Assembly: GCF_009296165.1 (NCBI RefSeq)
Contig: NZ_VUAZ01000065.1
Span: 16,091-80,090, forward strand
Direction: 5' to 3'
Length of the DNA stretch: 64,000 bases
From: Pseudomonas kitaguniensis
GTDB taxonomy: Bacteria; Pseudomonadota; Gammaproteobacteria; Pseudomonadales; Pseudomonadaceae
Part shown: positions 52,281 to 64,000 of the stretch, piece after piece
How positions within the stretch are numbered: the first letter of the stretch is position 1
How the letters are laid out: each line of letters begins with the position of its first letter
Made by a program: the position numbers and the translations under genes
Notes under the pieces: model-generated
What the model was told of the DNA's origin: nothing
Seen by the model: only the letters and a program-made list of their open reading frames with translations
Database searches by the model: none

Positions 52281-52781
52281 GGCATCCAGGCTTATGGAAG
52301 GGGAGGGGAGTGGCAGGTTATAGCGCCCGCCGCTTGAGTGTTGATTATTGTCGACGCTGCCGTGTGAGGCCACCCCGAATCGGGTATCCACGCGGATTAG
52401 CGTTAGCGGGTGTTTCTGCAACTCTATGCCTGAGGCGCGGTCGTAATCGGGTCTGGCGCATGCAGGCCATTGGCCAAGCTTGCCTGGATTGCTAAAAACA
52501 GCTCATAAGCCTTTGTCAGCAAAGGCAATGCATGCTCAAATTGAACATGCCGTGACACTTCAATTGTCTATGCTGCTGGGGAAGGGCAAGTGCGTGGCAT
52601 ACCGCACGCAAACCCGTACAATGCGGCCATTGTGGCGTTATCGCCATTCCACCCATTCATCACCCAGTGTTAAACGTAGGTTCACCGACGTTCGTTCATT
52701 TTTCAACTGCTTGGATTGAGCAGTATTTTGCAGTCATTCAATAATAGATGGACGCGCTAAAGGCGCAGGAAAAGACCCGTT
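52281..52781. other. divergent intergenic region between aat and ftsK
   Basis: A 501-base stretch without a recognisable gene. Short open frames here lack family-like sequence. It should hold the aat promoter (left, minus strand) and the ftsK promoter (right, plus strand). From memory P. aeruginosa carries trxB1 at the equivalent position; no trace of it is visible. Confidence 0.45.
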
Positions 52782-55187
52782 TTGAAGAAATCCGCCGCAA
52801 CACCTAAAGCAGCAGTCGTTCCGGCCTGGCGCCAGCACCTGCACTATCGACTCAAGGAAGGTGCGCTGATTGCCATCGGCGCCCTGTGCCTGTTTCTGAT
52901 GATGGCCTTGCTCACGTATGGCAAGGACGATCCGGGCTGGAGCCATAACAGCAAGATCGAAGACGTGCAGAACTTCGGCGGCCCAGCCGGTTCCTACAGC
53001 GCCGACATCCTGTTTATGGTGCTGGGTTACTTCGCTTACATCTTCCCGTTGCTGCTGGCGATCAAGACCTGGCAGATCTTCCGCCAGCGACATGAGCCGT
53101 GGCAGTGGAGCGGCTGGCTGTTTTCGTGGCGCCTGATCGGCCTGGTGTTCCTGGTGCTGTCCGGTGCTGCTCTGGCGCACATTCATTTTCATGCACCCAC
53201 CGGCCTGCCGGCTGGCGCGGGCGGGGCGCTGGGCGAAAGCCTTGGCGATTTGGCGCGCAAGAGCCTGAACATCCAGGGCAGCACCTTGATGTTTATCGCG
53301 CTGTTCCTGTTCGGCCTCACCGTGTTCACCGATTTGTCGTGGTTCAAGGTGATGGACGTGACCGGCAAGATCACCCTCGACCTGTTGGAGCTGTTCCAGG
53401 GCGCTGCCAACCGTTGGTGGTCGGCCCGCGTTGATCGCAAGCGCATGGTCGCGCAGTTGCGTGAGGTGGACACTCGCGTCAATGAGGTAGTGGCCCCGAG
53501 CACGCCGGACCGGCGCGAGCAGGCCAAGGTCAAGGAACGCCTGATCGAGCGCGAGCAGGCGCTGAGCAAGCACATGTCGGACCGCGAGAAGCAGGTGCCG
53601 CCGGTGATCGCCCCGGCGCCGCCCAAAGCCCCCGAGCCAAGCCACCGCGTGCAGAAAGAGAAACAGGCGCCGTTGTTTGTCGACAGCGCCGTGGAAGGCA
53701 CCTTGCCGCCGATCTCGATTCTTGACCCTGCGGAAAAGAAACAGCTCAACTATTCGCCGGAGTCCCTGGCGGCCGTCGGCCACCTGCTCGAAATCAAACT
53801 CAAGGAATTCGGCGTTGAAGTCACGGTGGATTCGATCCACCCCGGCCCGGTGATTACCCGTTACGAGATCCAGCCTGCTGCCGGGGTAAAAGTCAGTCGC
53901 ATTTCCAACCTGGCCAAAGACCTGGCGCGCTCCCTGGCGGTGACCAGCGTGCGCGTGGTCGAAGTGATCCCCGGCAAGACCACCGTGGGTATCGAGATTC
54001 CCAACGAAGACCGCCAGATCGTGCGCTTCTCCGAGGTGCTCTCGACGCCCGAATACGACAACTTCAAATCGCCGGTCACCTTGGCCCTTGGCCACGACAT
54101 CGGCGGCAAGCCGGTCATCACTGACCTGGCGAAGATGCCGCACCTGTTGGTTGCCGGTACTACCGGTTCCGGTAAGTCGGTGGGTGTGAACGCGATGATC
54201 CTGTCGATTCTGTTCAAGTCTGGCCCGGAAGACGCCAAGCTGATCATGATCGACCCGAAGATGCTTGAATTGTCGATCTACGAAGGCATTCCGCACTTGC
54301 TCTGCCCGGTTGTGACCGACATGAAGGACGCCGCCAACGCCCTGCGCTGGAGCGTGGCCGAGATGGAGCGCCGCTACAAGCTGATGGCGAAAATGGGTGT
54401 GCGCAACCTGCAAGGCTTCAACGCCAAGGTCAAGGAAGCGCAGGACGCCGGCACGCCGCTGGCCGACCCGCTGTACAAGCGCGAAAGCATTCACGACGAA
54501 GCGCCGCTGCTGACCAAGCTGCCGACCATCGTGGTGGTGGTCGACGAATTTGCCGACATGATGATGATCGTCGGCAAGAAAGTTGAAGAGCTGATCGCGC
54601 GTATCGCCCAGAAGGCACGTGCCGCCGGCATCCACTTGATCCTGGCCACCCAGCGCCCGTCGGTGGACGTGATCACAGGTTTGATCAAGGCCAACATCCC
54701 GACGCGTATGGCGTTCCAGGTGTCGAGCAAGATCGACTCGCGAACCATCATCGACCAGGGTGGCGCCGAGCAACTGCTGGGCCATGGTGACATGCTCTAC
54801 ATGCCGCCCGGCACCAGCTTGCCGATCCGTGTTCACGGCGCCTTTGTGTCCGATGACGAAGTACACCGTGTGGTCGAAGCCTGGAAACTGCGTGGCGCGC
54901 CGGAATACAACGACGACATCCTGGCCGGTGTCGAAGAAGCCGGCAGCGGCTTCGACGGCGGCAGCAGCAGTGATGACGATGCCGAAACCGATGCGCTGTA
55001 CGACGAAGCCGTGGCGTTCGTGCTCGAAAGCCGTCGCGCCTCGATTTCTGCGGTGCAGCGCAAACTGAAAATCGGCTACAACCGCGCCGCTCGCATGATC
55101 GAATCCATGGAAAACGCTGGCGTGGTGACCGCAATGAACACCAACGGCTCGCGCGAAGTCATCGCCCCCGGGCAGATGCGCGACTGA
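52782..55187 (+). CDS. ftsK: DNA translocase FtsK
   Basis: Septal DNA translocase that aligns chromosome termini and activates XerCD recombination at dif. The 801-residue protein starts at TTG with an aggcgcagga-type site upstream. Four to five N-terminal transmembrane helices (to about residue 190) are followed by a short linker, then the RecA-like motor with Walker [16 protein letters not shown] near residue 460 and Walker [15 protein letters not shown]. The C-terminal gamma winged helix ([20 protein letters not shown]) recognises KOPS. A 710-aa minus-strand frame over it is an antisense artefact. Confidence 0.95.
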   Translation: MKKSAATPKAAVVPAWRQHLHYRLKEGALIAIGALCLFLMMALLTYGKDDPGWSHNSKIEDVQNFGGPAGSYSADILFMVLGYFAYIFPLLLAIKTWQIFRQRHEPWQWSGWLFSWRLIGLVFLVLSGAALAHIHFHAPTGLPAGAGGALGESLGDLARKSLNIQGSTLMFIALFLFGLTVFTDLSWFKVMDVTGKITLDLLELFQGAANRWWSARVDRKRMVAQLREVDTRVNEVVAPSTPDRREQAKVKERLIEREQALSKHMSDREKQVPPVIAPAPPKAPEPSHRVQKEKQAPLFVDSAVEGTLPPISILDPAEKKQLNYSPESLAAVGHLLEIKLKEFGVEVTVDSIHPGPVITRYEIQPAAGVKVSRISNLAKDLARSLAVTSVRVVEVIPGKTTVGIEIPNEDRQIVRFSEVLSTPEYDNFKSPVTLALGHDIGGKPVITDLAKMPHLLVAGTTGSGKSVGVNAMILSILFKSGPEDAKLIMIDPKMLELSIYEGIPHLLCPVVTDMKDAANALRWSVAEMERRYKLMAKMGVRNLQGFNAKVKEAQDAGTPLADPLYKRESIHDEAPLLTKLPTIVVVVDEFADMMMIVGKKVEELIARIAQKARAAGIHLILATQRPSVDVITGLIKANIPTRMAFQVSSKIDSRTIIDQGGAEQLLGHGDMLYMPPGTSLPIRVHGAFVSDDEVHRVVEAWKLRGAPEYNDDILAGVEEAGSGFDGGSSSDDDAETDALYDEAVAFVLESRRASISAVQRKLKIGYNRAARMIESMENAGVVTAMNTNGSREVIAPGQMRD

Positions 55188-55241
55188 TCACGTGCCGCGT
55201 GGCAACACGCGGCACGCCCTAACGACTCAATGAGGACTCCC

Positions 55242-55865
55242 ATGCGTCTTATCCGCATGCTGTTGTTGCCGGTACTGGCCCTGACCGCTGTTTCGGCGCA
55301 CGCCGACCCTGCCTCCGTGGCCAGCCTGACCAACCTCTTGGACAAATCCAAGACCCTGACTGCGCGCTTCACCCAGATGACCCTGGATGGCGGCGGCACT
55401 CAGTTGCAGCAAACTGCTGGTGAAATGGCCGTGCAGCGCCCTGGCCTGTTTTTCTGGAAAACCGACGCGCCGAACGAGCAAACTATCGTTTCCGACGGCC
55501 AAAAGGTCACCCTGTGGGACCCGGACCTGGAACAGGCGACCATCAAGAAGCTCGACCCGCGTTTGAACCAGACCCCGGCGCTGCTGCTGTCGGGCGACGT
55601 GTCAAAAATCAGCGACAGCTTCGAGATCACGTCCAAGCAAACCAGCAACGTGATTGAGTTCGTCCTCAAGCCGAAATCCAAGGACACGCTGTTTGACAGC
55701 CTGCAACTGTCGTTCGGTAACGGCGTAATCAACAACATGCGCCTGATCGACAGCGTCGGCCAGCGCACCGATATTCTGTTCTCCGGCGTCCAGGCCAACG
55801 GTGTCGTCGATGCATCCAAGTTCAAGTTTGTCATCCCCAAGGGTGCCGACGTGATCCAGGAATAA
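55242..55865 (+). CDS. lolA: outer-membrane lipoprotein carrier protein LolA
   Basis: Periplasmic chaperone that carries lipoproteins from LolCDE to LolB. The 207-residue precursor has a signal peptide ([20 protein letters not shown], cleavage after AHA) and the mature motifs [20 protein letters not shown] and [20 protein letters not shown], with the conserved Arg and the LolA hydrophobic cavity strands. The ATG at 55242 was chosen; another four codons upstream is in frame. It lies 54 bases after ftsK and is likely in one transcript with rarA. Confidence 0.94.
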   Translation: MRLIRMLLLPVLALTAVSAHADPASVASLTNLLDKSKTLTARFTQMTLDGGGTQLQQTAGEMAVQRPGLFFWKTDAPNEQTIVSDGQKVTLWDPDLEQATIKKLDPRLNQTPALLLSGDVSKISDSFEITSKQTSNVIEFVLKPKSKDTLFDSLQLSFGNGVINNMRLIDSVGQRTDILFSGVQANGVVDASKFKFVIPKGADVIQE

Positions 55866-55892
55866 CCCGCTTAGAGGTTTCAAACGCTGCCC

Positions 55893-57214
55893 ATGGATTT
55901 GTTTCGAAGTGACCCGATTGCTCAACCCCTGGCCGCGCGCTTGCGTTCGACCAACCTGGATGAGTACGTCGGGCAAGAACACCTGCTTGCGCGCGGCAAG
56001 CCTTTGCGCGAAGCGCTGGAGCAGGGTGCGTTGCATTCGATGATTTTCTGGGGCCCGCCGGGCGTGGGTAAAACCACCCTGGCGCGGCTCTTGGCAAAAG
56101 TTTCGGATGCGCACTTTGAAACAGTCTCGGCGGTGTTGGCCGGGGTCAAAGAGATTCGCCAGGCAGTGGAAGTGGCCAAGCAGCAGGCCGGGCAGTACGG
56201 CAAACGCACGATTCTGTTCGTCGACGAAGTGCACCGTTTCAACAAGTCGCAGCAGGATGCGTTTTTGCCGTATGTCGAAGACGGCACGCTGATTTTTATC
56301 GGCGCCACCACCGAAAACCCCTCGTTTGAACTGAATAACGCTTTGCTGTCGCGCGCGCGGGTGTATGTACTCAAAAGCCTCGACGAGGCCGCGATGCGCA
56401 AGCTGTTGCAGCGCGCCCTGAGCGAAGACAAAGGTTTGGGCAAGCGCCAGTTGAGTCTCGGCGAAGAAGGTTTCAACATTCTGCTGAGCGCCGCCGATGG
56501 CGACGGGCGGCGCTTTCTCAACCTGTTGGAGAACGCCTCCGACCTTGCCGAAGACAACAGCGAGATCGGCGTCGACCTCCTGCAAAGCCTGCTCGGCGAC
56601 ACGCGGCGTCGTTTCGACAAGGGCGGCGAAGCGTTTTACGACCAGATTTCCGCACTGCACAAATCGGTGCGTGGCTCCAACCCCGACGGCGCGTTGTATT
56701 GGTTTGCGCGGATGATCGACGGCGGCTGCGACCCGCTGTACCTCGCGCGCCGCGTGGTGCGCATGGCCAGCGAAGACATCGGCAACGCCGACCCGCGTGC
56801 GCTGAGTTTGTGCTTGGCGGCGTGGGAAGTGCAGGAGCGCCTGGGCAGCCCGGAAGGCGAGTTGGCGGTGGCTCAGGCCATTACGTATTTGGCCTGCGCG
56901 CCCAAAAGCAACGCGGTGTACATGGGCTTCAAGTCAGCCCTGCGTGCCGCCGCCGAATACGGCTCGCTGGAAGTGCCGCTGCACCTGCGAAATGCGCCGA
57001 CCAAGCTGATGAAACAACTCGGCTACGGTGATGAATACCGCTACGCGCATGATGAGCCGGACGCCTATGCGGCCGGTGAAGATTACTTCCCTGACGAGCT
57101 TGAGCCGCAACCGTTCTACCAGCCCGTGCCGCGTGGCCTGGAACTGAAGATCGGTGAAAAGCTCAGCCATCTCGCGCAACTTGATCGACTCAGCCCCAAA
57201 CAGCGGAGAAAGTA

Positions 57215-57215
<1 letters not shown>
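55893..57215 (+). CDS. rarA: replication-associated recombination protein A
   Basis: AAA+ ATPase of the RarA/MgsA/WRNIP1 family that acts at stalled replication forks. The 440-residue protein has Walker [17 protein letters not shown] (residues 54-69), Walker [21 protein letters not shown] and sensor 1 [13 protein letters not shown], and a C-terminal tetramerisation domain ([20 protein letters not shown]). It sits 27 bases after lolA, and its last base is shared with the crcB start codon. Confidence 0.94.
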
Positions 57216-58886
<1,671 letters not shown>

Positions 58887-60281
58887 ATGGAATTTCTGCC
58901 GCTGTTTCATAACCTGCGCGGCAGTCGTGTGTTGGTCGTCGGCGGTGGGGAAATTGCCTTGCGCAAATCCCGCCTGCTGGCCGACGCCGGTGCATTGCTG
59001 CAGGTGGTTGCGCCACAGATCGAAGACCAGTTACGTGAGCTGGTGCTGCGCAGTGGCGGGGAACTGTTTTTGCGCGGTTATCAGGAGGCCGACCTTGACG
59101 GTTGCACCCTGATCATCGCCGCAACCGATGACGAGCCGCTCAACGCGCAAGTGTCCAGCGATGCCAAGCGCCGCTGCGTTCCGGTCAACGTGGTGGACGC
59201 GCCAGCCTTGTGCAGCGTGATCTTCCCGGCGATTGTCGACCGTTCGCCGTTGGTGATTGCAGTGTCCAGCGGCGGCGATGCGCCGGTGCTGGCGCGTTTG
59301 ATCCGCGCCAAACTGGAAACCTGGATTCCGTCCACCTACGGCCAACTGGCCGGGTTGGCGGCGCGTTTTCGTGCGCAGGTCAAAGCGTTGTACCCGGATG
59401 TGCAGCAGCGTCGTGCGTTTTGGGAAGAGGTTTTCCAAGGCCCGATTGCCGACCGCCAGTTGGCCGGGCAGGGCGCTGAAGCCGAGCGTCTGTTGATCGA
59501 CAAGGTCAACGGTGCGCCCCCACACGCGCCGGGCGAGGTTTACCTGGTGGGCGCAGGCCCGGGTGATCCCGACCTGTTGACCTTTCGCGCCCTGCGCCTG
59601 ATGCAGCAAGCCGACGTCGTACTCTACGACCGCCTGGTAGCCCCGGCGATACTTGAGCTGTGCCGTCGCGACGCCGAGCGGGTGTATGTCGGCAAGCGTC
59701 GTGCTGAACACGCGGTGCCGCAGGACCAGATCAACCAGCAATTGGTGGACCTGGCCAAACAAGGCAAACGCGTGCTGCGCCTCAAGGGCGGCGACCCGTT
59801 TATCTTTGGCCGTGGTGGCGAAGAGATCGAAGAGCTGGCGGCGCATGGCATCCCGTTCCAGGTGGTACCGGGGATTACCGCGGCCAGTGGTTGTGCGGCG
59901 TATGCCGGGATTCCGCTGACACATCGCGATTACGCGCAATCGGTACGTTTCATCACCGGGCATTTGAAGAACGGCACATCGGATCTGCCGTGGCGAGACC
60001 TGGTGGGACCGTCGCAGACCCTGGTGTTCTACATGGGCCTGATCGGCCTGCCGGTCATCTGCGAACAGCTGATCAAACATGGCCGTGCGCCAGATACGCC
60101 GGCGGCGTTGATCCAGCAAGGCACCACGTCCAACCAGCGTGTGTTTACCGGCACCCTGGCGGATTTGCCACGCATGGTCGCGGAGCACGAGGTGCATGCG
60201 CCAACACTGGTGATCGTCGGCGAAGTGGTGGTGTTGCGCGAAAAACTGAAATGGTTCGAAGGCGCCCAGTCTCAAGTCTGA
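58887..60281 (+). CDS. cysG: siroheme synthase CysG (trifunctional)
   Basis: A 464-residue fusion that makes siroheme from uroporphyrinogen III. Residues 1-about 200 are the NAD-dependent precorrin-2 dehydrogenase/ferrochelatase ([20 protein letters not shown]ossmann loop, catalytic Asp104 in NVVDAP, regulatory Ser128 in SSGGDAP). Residues about 215-464 are the SAM-dependent methyltransferase ([40 protein letters not shown]). Siroheme serves sulfite and nitrite reductases. The start abuts the serS stop with no gap. Confidence 0.95.
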   Translation: MEFLPLFHNLRGSRVLVVGGGEIALRKSRLLADAGALLQVVAPQIEDQLRELVLRSGGELFLRGYQEADLDGCTLIIAATDDEPLNAQVSSDAKRRCVPVNVVDAPALCSVIFPAIVDRSPLVIAVSSGGDAPVLARLIRAKLETWIPSTYGQLAGLAARFRAQVKALYPDVQQRRAFWEEVFQGPIADRQLAGQGAEAERLLIDKVNGAPPHAPGEVYLVGAGPGDPDLLTFRALRLMQQADVVLYDRLVAPAILELCRRDAERVYVGKRRAEHAVPQDQINQQLVDLAKQGKRVLRLKGGDPFIFGRGGEEIEELAAHGIPFQVVPGITAASGCAAYAGIPLTHRDYAQSVRFITGHLKNGTSDLPWRDLVGPSQTLVFYMGLIGLPVICEQLIKHGRAPDTPAALIQQGTTSNQRVFTGTLADLPRMVAEHEVHAPTLVIVGEVVVLREKLKWFEGAQSQV

Positions 60282-60293
60282 GATTCACAAACA

Positions 60294-60340
60294 CCTCCCA
60301 CCTTGGAACGCATTCCAAGGTGGGAGGGGGCTTGCTCCCG
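60294..60340. repeat. REP hairpin with a perfect 15-bp stem
   Basis: cctcccaccttggaa pairs perfectly with ttccaaggtgggagg across a 4-base loop (60294-60327), followed by the REP core ggcttgctcccgatg. It lies between the convergent cysG and glutathionyl-hydroquinone reductase genes and may also act as their terminator. Confidence 0.75.
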
Positions 60341-60372
60341 ATGAGGCTCTCAAGCCCACACCATCAGTCGGA

Positions 60373-61368
60373 TCAGCCCCAGACGCCTTGACCGCCCAAG
60401 CGCTGCCGATCATGCCCTGCATCAAACTGTTGCAACGGCCCCTTGGGCACAATCCCCGTCGGGTTAATCGTCCGGTGGCTGGCGTAGTAATGCCCCTTGA
60501 TGTGCTCAAAATCCACCGTCTCGGCCACGCCTGGCCACTGGTACATCTCCCTCAACCAGTTCGATAAGTTTGGATAATCGGCAATCCTGCGCAAGTTGCA
60601 CTTGAAGTGGCTGTAATACACCGCATCAAAGCGAATCAGCGTGGTGAACAGTCGCACATCGGCTTCGGTCAGGTATTCCCCGGCCAGATAACGGTGGTTA
60701 TCCAGGTGCTGCTCCAGGTTATCCAGTTCGGCAAATACATCATCAAACGCGCTTTCATAGGCTGTTTGCGAGGTCGCGAAACCCGCGCGGTACACGCCAT
60801 TGTTGACGGCGGGGTAGATGCGCTCGTTTAGCGCGTCGATGCTTGGGCGCAGGGCCTCGGGGTAAAAATCCAGCGTATTGCCGGTCAGTTGATTAAACGC
60901 ACTGTTAAACATGCGGATGATCTCCGCCGACTCGTTGCTGACGATGCGGTTGAGTTGCTTGTCCCACAGCACTGGCACCGTGACACGGCCGGTGTAGTCG
61001 GCGGTGTCGGCGGTGTAGCGCTGGTGCATGAATTGGAAGTCATCGAGTTTATCGCCGCTGGCGCCGTGGGCCTTGTCGAAGGTCCAGCCGTTTTCCAGCA
61101 TCAACCAACTGACCACTGACACGTCAATCAGGCTTTCGAGCCCTTTGAGTTTGCGCAGGATCAGCGTGCGGTGCGCCCAAGGGCACGCGAGCGAGACATA
61201 CAGATGGTAGCGACCGGCCTCGGCCTTGAAGCCGCCGTCACCGCTTGGCCCAGGCTGGCCGTCGGCGGTCACCCAGTGGCGGCGTTGTGCCTGTTCGCGC
61301 TGGAAAGCGCCGTCTGCGCTACTTTCGTACCACTGGTCTTTCCAGTGTCCTTCGATCAGCAAACCCAT
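60373..61368 (-). CDS. glutathionyl-hydroquinone reductase (Xi-class GST, YqjG-like)
   Basis: A 331-residue Xi-class glutathione transferase. The catalytic motif is LACPWAHRTLIL (CPWA, the Xi signature), followed by GRVTVPVLWDKQLNRIVSNE (thioredoxin-fold cis-Pro and ESAEIIRM), and the helical domain with YLAGEYLTEADVRLFTTLIR. Such enzymes reduce glutathionyl-hydroquinones using GSH. It is transcribed alone, convergent with cysG, 89 bases downstream of ybiB. Confidence 0.88.
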   Translation of the reverse strand: MGLLIEGHWKDQWYESSADGAFQREQAQRRHWVTADGQPGPSGDGGFKAEAGRYHLYVSLACPWAHRTLILRKLKGLESLIDVSVVSWLMLENGWTFDKAHGASGDKLDDFQFMHQRYTADTADYTGRVTVPVLWDKQLNRIVSNESAEIIRMFNSAFNQLTGNTLDFYPEALRPSIDALNERIYPAVNNGVYRAGFATSQTAYESAFDDVFAELDNLEQHLDNHRYLAGEYLTEADVRLFTTLIRFDAVYYSHFKCNLRRIADYPNLSNWLREMYQWPGVAETVDFEHIKGHYYASHRTINPTGIVPKGPLQQFDAGHDRQRLGGQGVWG

Positions 61369-61457
61369 GACTGGCTCCTTGGCTAATTAAGCGTTGGAGC
61401 CCAGTCTAACGGGCTGAGTTCGAACTAAAAGCGCAAAGAGCGCGGGTGAATGATCGA

Positions 61458-62459
61458 TTAAATCGATTTGTTCCGAGCATCCCAGTATTGCTGAGCCAAT
61501 TCGAACGCCTGCGCGCGTGGGTGGCCGAGGCCGCGCAAGGCCAGCGCCATGGTAGCGATCAGGGCCAATTGCGGGTAACTGTCTTCGACGTCACCGCGCC
61601 ACAGCGCTTTTAAATGCTCGGGCTCAAGGCTGGCGGGTTTGACGTGACGTTGAGCGGCGAGGGCGGGCCACTCTTCGTCCCAGCTTTCGCCACCGGTGGT
61701 GCCGTACAGGTGGCTCGCAGCATCGGGGTTGATCTCGACTTCGCCGCCGTCGCCCTTGACCACAATCACGTTGTCGCCGAGCAGGCCGCTGGCATCGCGG
61801 TGCACGCCCTGATAACCCGGGTGGAAAATACTTTGCAGGCCGCAACGCGCGTTCAACGGATTGAGCAGGCGTGCCAGGGAATGGATCGGCGAGCGCAGGC
61901 CCAGCGTGTTACGCAAGTCGATCATGCGCTGCAGTTGCGGCGCCCAGTCGCCCAGCGGGATAAACGCCAGGTTGCCTTGTTCGAAAGCTGCCTGCACCTG
62001 CTGCCAATTACGGCACAGAGGTATCTGCAAGCCTTCCAGCAGTTGCTCGGTATACAGCCGCCCGGCCGTGTGTGCGCCGCCGCCGTGCATGAGGATACGC
62101 ACGCCGTTTTGCGCCAGGCACTTGGCCGCGAGCAAATACCACGGCAAGTGGCGTTTTTTGCCCGCGTAGGTCGGCCAGTCAATGTCCACGTTCAGCGCCG
62201 GGGCGTTGAGGCGCTCACGCACCGCTTCGGTGAACCCTGCGAGTTCTTCCGGGCTTTCTTCCTTGTGGCGCAGCAGCATCAGGAACGCGCCGAGCTGGGT
62301 GTCTTCGACTTTTTCATCGAGCAGCATGCCCATCGCTTCACGCGCTTCTTCGCGGGTCAGGTTGCGCGCGCCGCGCTTGCCTTTGCCGAGGATGCGCACG
62401 AACTGCGCAAACGGGTGTTCGGCAGGGGTTTCAAGGGTCAGCGGAGCAAAGTCGGTCAT
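61458..62459 (-). CDS. ybiB: glycosyl transferase family protein YbiB-like
   Basis: A 333-residue protein related to anthranilate phosphoribosyltransferase (TrpD fold). The N-terminal helical domain (NLTREEAREAMGMLLDEKVE) and the TrpD-like HGGGAHTAGRLYTEQLLEGL region are recognisable. E. coli YbiB binds DNA and RNA rather than making Trp. The start (MTDFAPLTLETP) overlaps tusE by 4 bases, so it is the last gene of the tus operon here. Confidence 0.82.
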   Translation of the reverse strand: MTDFAPLTLETPAEHPFAQFVRILGKGKRGARNLTREEAREAMGMLLDEKVEDTQLGAFLMLLRHKEESPEELAGFTEAVRERLNAPALNVDIDWPTYAGKKRHLPWYLLAAKCLAQNGVRILMHGGGAHTAGRLYTEQLLEGLQIPLCRNWQQVQAAFEQGNLAFIPLGDWAPQLQRMIDLRNTLGLRSPIHSLARLLNPLNARCGLQSIFHPGYQGVHRDASGLLGDNVIVVKGDGGEVEINPDAASHLYGTTGGESWDEEWPALAAQRHVKPASLEPEHLKALWRGDVEDSYPQLALIATMALALRGLGHPRAQAFELAQQYWDARNKSI

Positions 62460-62791
62460 AAGCAATTCGTCGGCCTGGGCAGGCCCGCCAGCTTGGCGGC
62501 GAGTTTGGCGGGAGTGCCGTTGAACAGTGTGTTGAGGTGCAGGCTGTTGCCCTTTTCCGGGCCGAGCTTTATGGCTGCGTACTTGATCAGGGGGCGCGTG
62601 GCAGGCGACAGCTGAAATTCGGCGTAGAACCCGCGCAGCAGCTCGAGAATTTCCCAGTGGTTCGCGGTCAGCTCCAGCGCTTCTGCGGCGGCCAGGGCGT
62701 TGGCGACGTCGGCGGACCAGTCATTCAGGTCGACGAGGTAGCCGTCCTTGTCCAGCGCCAGCGTGCGCTCGCCTACGGTCAATGTGTTCAT
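62456..62791 (-). CDS. tusE: TusE/DsrC-family sulfur carrier protein
   Basis: A 111-residue sulfur relay protein with the family motifs GYLVDLNDWSADVANALAAA, NHWEILELLRGFYAEF and the catalytic penultimate cysteine (Cys110 in PTNCL). It takes persulfide sulfur from TusD and hands it to MnmA. The ATG at 62791 overlaps the tusB stop by 4 bases; the stop overlaps ybiB. Confidence 0.93.
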   Translation of the reverse strand: MNTLTVGERTLALDKDGYLVDLNDWSADVANALAAAEALELTANHWEILELLRGFYAEFQLSPATRPLIKYAAIKLGPEKGNSLHLNTLFNGTPAKLAAKLAGLPRPTNCL

Positions 62792-63066
62792 AGCCAGGTG
62801 TTGACCTTGGCGTAGTCGATCGACAATTGCACAAAACCCGGGTAGTCGACGCTGTCGGCCCAATCCGGCAGGGGCAGGTTGCGCGCCTGCATGTCTTCGG
62901 CCAGCACAAACACCTTCACGCCTTTAGTCTGCAGGGCCGGGTTGTGCAGGCCGTAGGCGCCGTCGCCGCACAGCAGAATGGCGTCGTCGGCGCCGCACAC
63001 GCGCAGGCAACTGGCCAGGCGGCTGTCGGTAAACGGGGAATGAGACACCACGTGTAAAGTCGACAT
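62788..63066 (-). CDS. tusB: sulfurtransferase complex subunit TusB
   Basis: A 92-residue subunit of the TusBCD heterohexamer (MSTLHVVSHSPFTDSRLASC), with DDAILLCGDGAYGLHNPALQ and KVFVLAEDMQARNLPLPD. It shares one base with the tusC stop and overlaps tusE by 4 bases. Confidence 0.92.
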   Translation of the reverse strand: MSTLHVVSHSPFTDSRLASCLRVCGADDAILLCGDGAYGLHNPALQTKGVKVFVLAEDMQARNLPLPDWADSVDYPGFVQLSIDYAKVNTWL

Positions 63067-63416
63067 CAGAGGGTAATCACCTGGTCGTAACGGTCAATCA
63101 GCTGGGCGATAGCCTCGCTGCTCAGAGGTTCGGCGCTGGCCGGGGCGGTGAGCCCGCGTTCGGCGAGGCTGTGGCTGCACGCGAACACTTCATCGATACC
63201 GAACAGGCCCAGCGCTTGCAGGTTGGCGCTGAGGTCTTTTTGCTGCACGGCCTTGGCGTTCTGATGCGGCGCCAACTGGAACACGCCATCGTCCAGAAAC
63301 AGCAGGCCAATCGGCAGGTCAAACGCGCCACCGGCCAGCACGATATCCAGTGCTTCGCGCGCGCCCGGCCCGGCCCACGGTGGCTGGCGGCTGATCACCA
63401 ACAAGGATTTGGACAT
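63066..63416 (-). CDS. tusC: sulfurtransferase complex subunit TusC
   Basis: A 116-residue DsrF-like subunit, MSKSLLVISRQPPWAGPGAR, with EALDIVLAGGAFDLPIGLLF and ALGLFGIDEVFACSHSLAER. It lacks the TusD-type active-site cysteine, as usual. The ATG at 63416 overlaps the tusD stop; an upstream in-frame ATG at 63431 is less likely. Confidence 0.92.
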   Translation of the reverse strand: MSKSLLVISRQPPWAGPGAREALDIVLAGGAFDLPIGLLFLDDGVFQLAPHQNAKAVQQKDLSANLQALGLFGIDEVFACSHSLAERGLTAPASAEPLSSEAIAQLIDRYDQVITL

Positions 63417-63417
63417 G

Positions 63418-63810
63418 TCACGGCCCTCCAAAACAGATCAGACGGTCGGCGGCCTGGGCGGCGTCATGTAACTGCCCAAGGCCGGACAACGCCCATGGCG
63501 CATCCAGGTTCACCGCGCTGCGTTGGTAGCGTGTGGCTTCTTCGTTGTTGAGCACACCACGGCGCAAGGCGGCGGCGATACATACCACGCCGTCGAGCTG
63601 GTGCGCGCTGACGAACTCGCGCCATTGGCGGGCAATGTCTTGCTCATCCTGCGGCGTGACGATGGTATTGGCGGCGCTGTAAACGCCGTCCTGATAAAAA
63701 AACAGCCGCACAATCTCGTGGCCACCGGCAAGCACGGCTTGGGCGAACAGCAAGGCGCGGCGCGAGGAGGGCGCGTGGGCGGCGGAAAACAGCGCAATCG
63801 CGAACTTCAT
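63418..63810 (-). CDS. tusD: sulfurtransferase complex subunit TusD
   Basis: A 130-residue DsrE-family subunit, MKFAIALFSAAHAPSSRRAL, with the active-site cysteine Cys77 in LDGVVCIAAALRRGVL that accepts persulfide from TusA, and HEIVRLFFYQDGVYSAANTI. First gene of the tusDCBE-ybiB operon. The promoter should lie in 63811-63930. Confidence 0.93.
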   Translation of the reverse strand: MKFAIALFSAAHAPSSRRALLFAQAVLAGGHEIVRLFFYQDGVYSAANTIVTPQDEQDIARQWREFVSAHQLDGVVCIAAALRRGVLNNEEATRYQRSAVNLDAPWALSGLGQLHDAAQAADRLICFGGP

Positions 63811-63926
63811 GGAACACTCTGCAAGAAAACGTCGGCCAATGATAAAGCCGCCGACGCGAAAAAGCCCGCCGTGATGAACGTGGGCGGCCCATCGAGGCTA
63901 ACGGCGCGCGTCCAGGAACAAAAGCG

Positions 63927-63958
63927 CTTTTGTGGGAGCGGGCTTGCTCGCGATAGCA
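63927..63958. repeat. REP element
   Basis: A typical Pseudomonas REP core, tgtgggagcgggcttgctcg followed by cgatagc, with the gagc-ggc / gcttgctc inverted arms. It lies upstream of tusD near the window edge. The last 190 bases hold no recognisable gene. Confidence 0.65.
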
Positions 63959-64000
63959 TCAACGCAGTGTGCCTGATGGACCGAGGTGTCTGCATCGCGA

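Noticed and set aside
52734..54866. 710-residue open frame on the minus strand
   Set aside because: Antisense to ftsK; rich in His/Gln/Arg with no family resemblance and no ribosome-binding site.

Overview
This window is a piece of a Pseudomonas chromosome, most likely from the P. fluorescens group. The evidence is the high-GC coding, protein sequences that read as typical Pseudomonas orthologues, Pseudomonas-type REP hairpins (a shared 'gtgggag...gcttgc' core), and gene order. From memory, the order nuoA-N, aceA, purB-hflD-mnmA-nudJ, idh, cspD, clpS-clpA, infA, ate, aat, ftsK, lolA, rarA, serS, cysG, tusE-tusBCD is close to the P. aeruginosa PA2605-PA2649 block. No rRNA, tRNA, CRISPR array, transposase or integrase was recognised.

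Layout. 1-6.9 kb is a variable stretch: a FUSC-family gene cut by the window edge, a frameshifted NADP-dependent glyceraldehyde-3-phosphate dehydrogenase, the stump of a DyP-type peroxidase, a SnoaL-like protein, an MFS exporter, several small hypothetical proteins and a HigB/HigA-like toxin-antitoxin pair. 6.9-21.9 kb is the complete nuoA-N operon on the minus strand (fused nuoCD), encoding respiratory complex I. 22.4-33.3 kb is a plus-strand tellurite-resistance (ter) region: an upstream biosynthetic module (ATP-grasp, TerD-trypsin fusion, PRTase/TRSP, HAD phosphatase, StiP/PELOTA-type PRTase, CitE-like lyase) followed by terZABCDE, closed by a strong terminator. It sits between nuoA and the DUF1523/aceA genes and is the most interesting system here.

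33.3-44.3 kb holds aceA (glyoxylate shunt), a secretin-domain protein, a GNAT acetyltransferase with ribosomal oxygenase RoxA, purB, hflD, mnmA, nudJ and an EamA exporter/LysR pair. 44.4-52.3 kb carries monomeric isocitrate dehydrogenase, cspD, and an N-degron set: clpS-clpA plus the two aminoacyl-protein transferases ate and aat, with infA between. 52.8-60.3 kb is ftsK-lolA-rarA-crcB-serS-cysG. 60.4-63.8 kb has a glutathionyl-hydroquinone reductase and the tusDCBE-ybiB operon for tRNA 2-thiouridine synthesis, which functionally matches mnmA at 41 kb.

A striking technical feature is that three otherwise well-conserved genes (gapN-like, nuoE, clpA twice) each carry apparent single-base deletions in G/C-rich contexts. 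The protein on either side of each break is intact, so consensus sequencing error is at least as likely as real inactivation. The homodimeric icd gene usual between idh and cspD is missing, with a possible 3' remnant.
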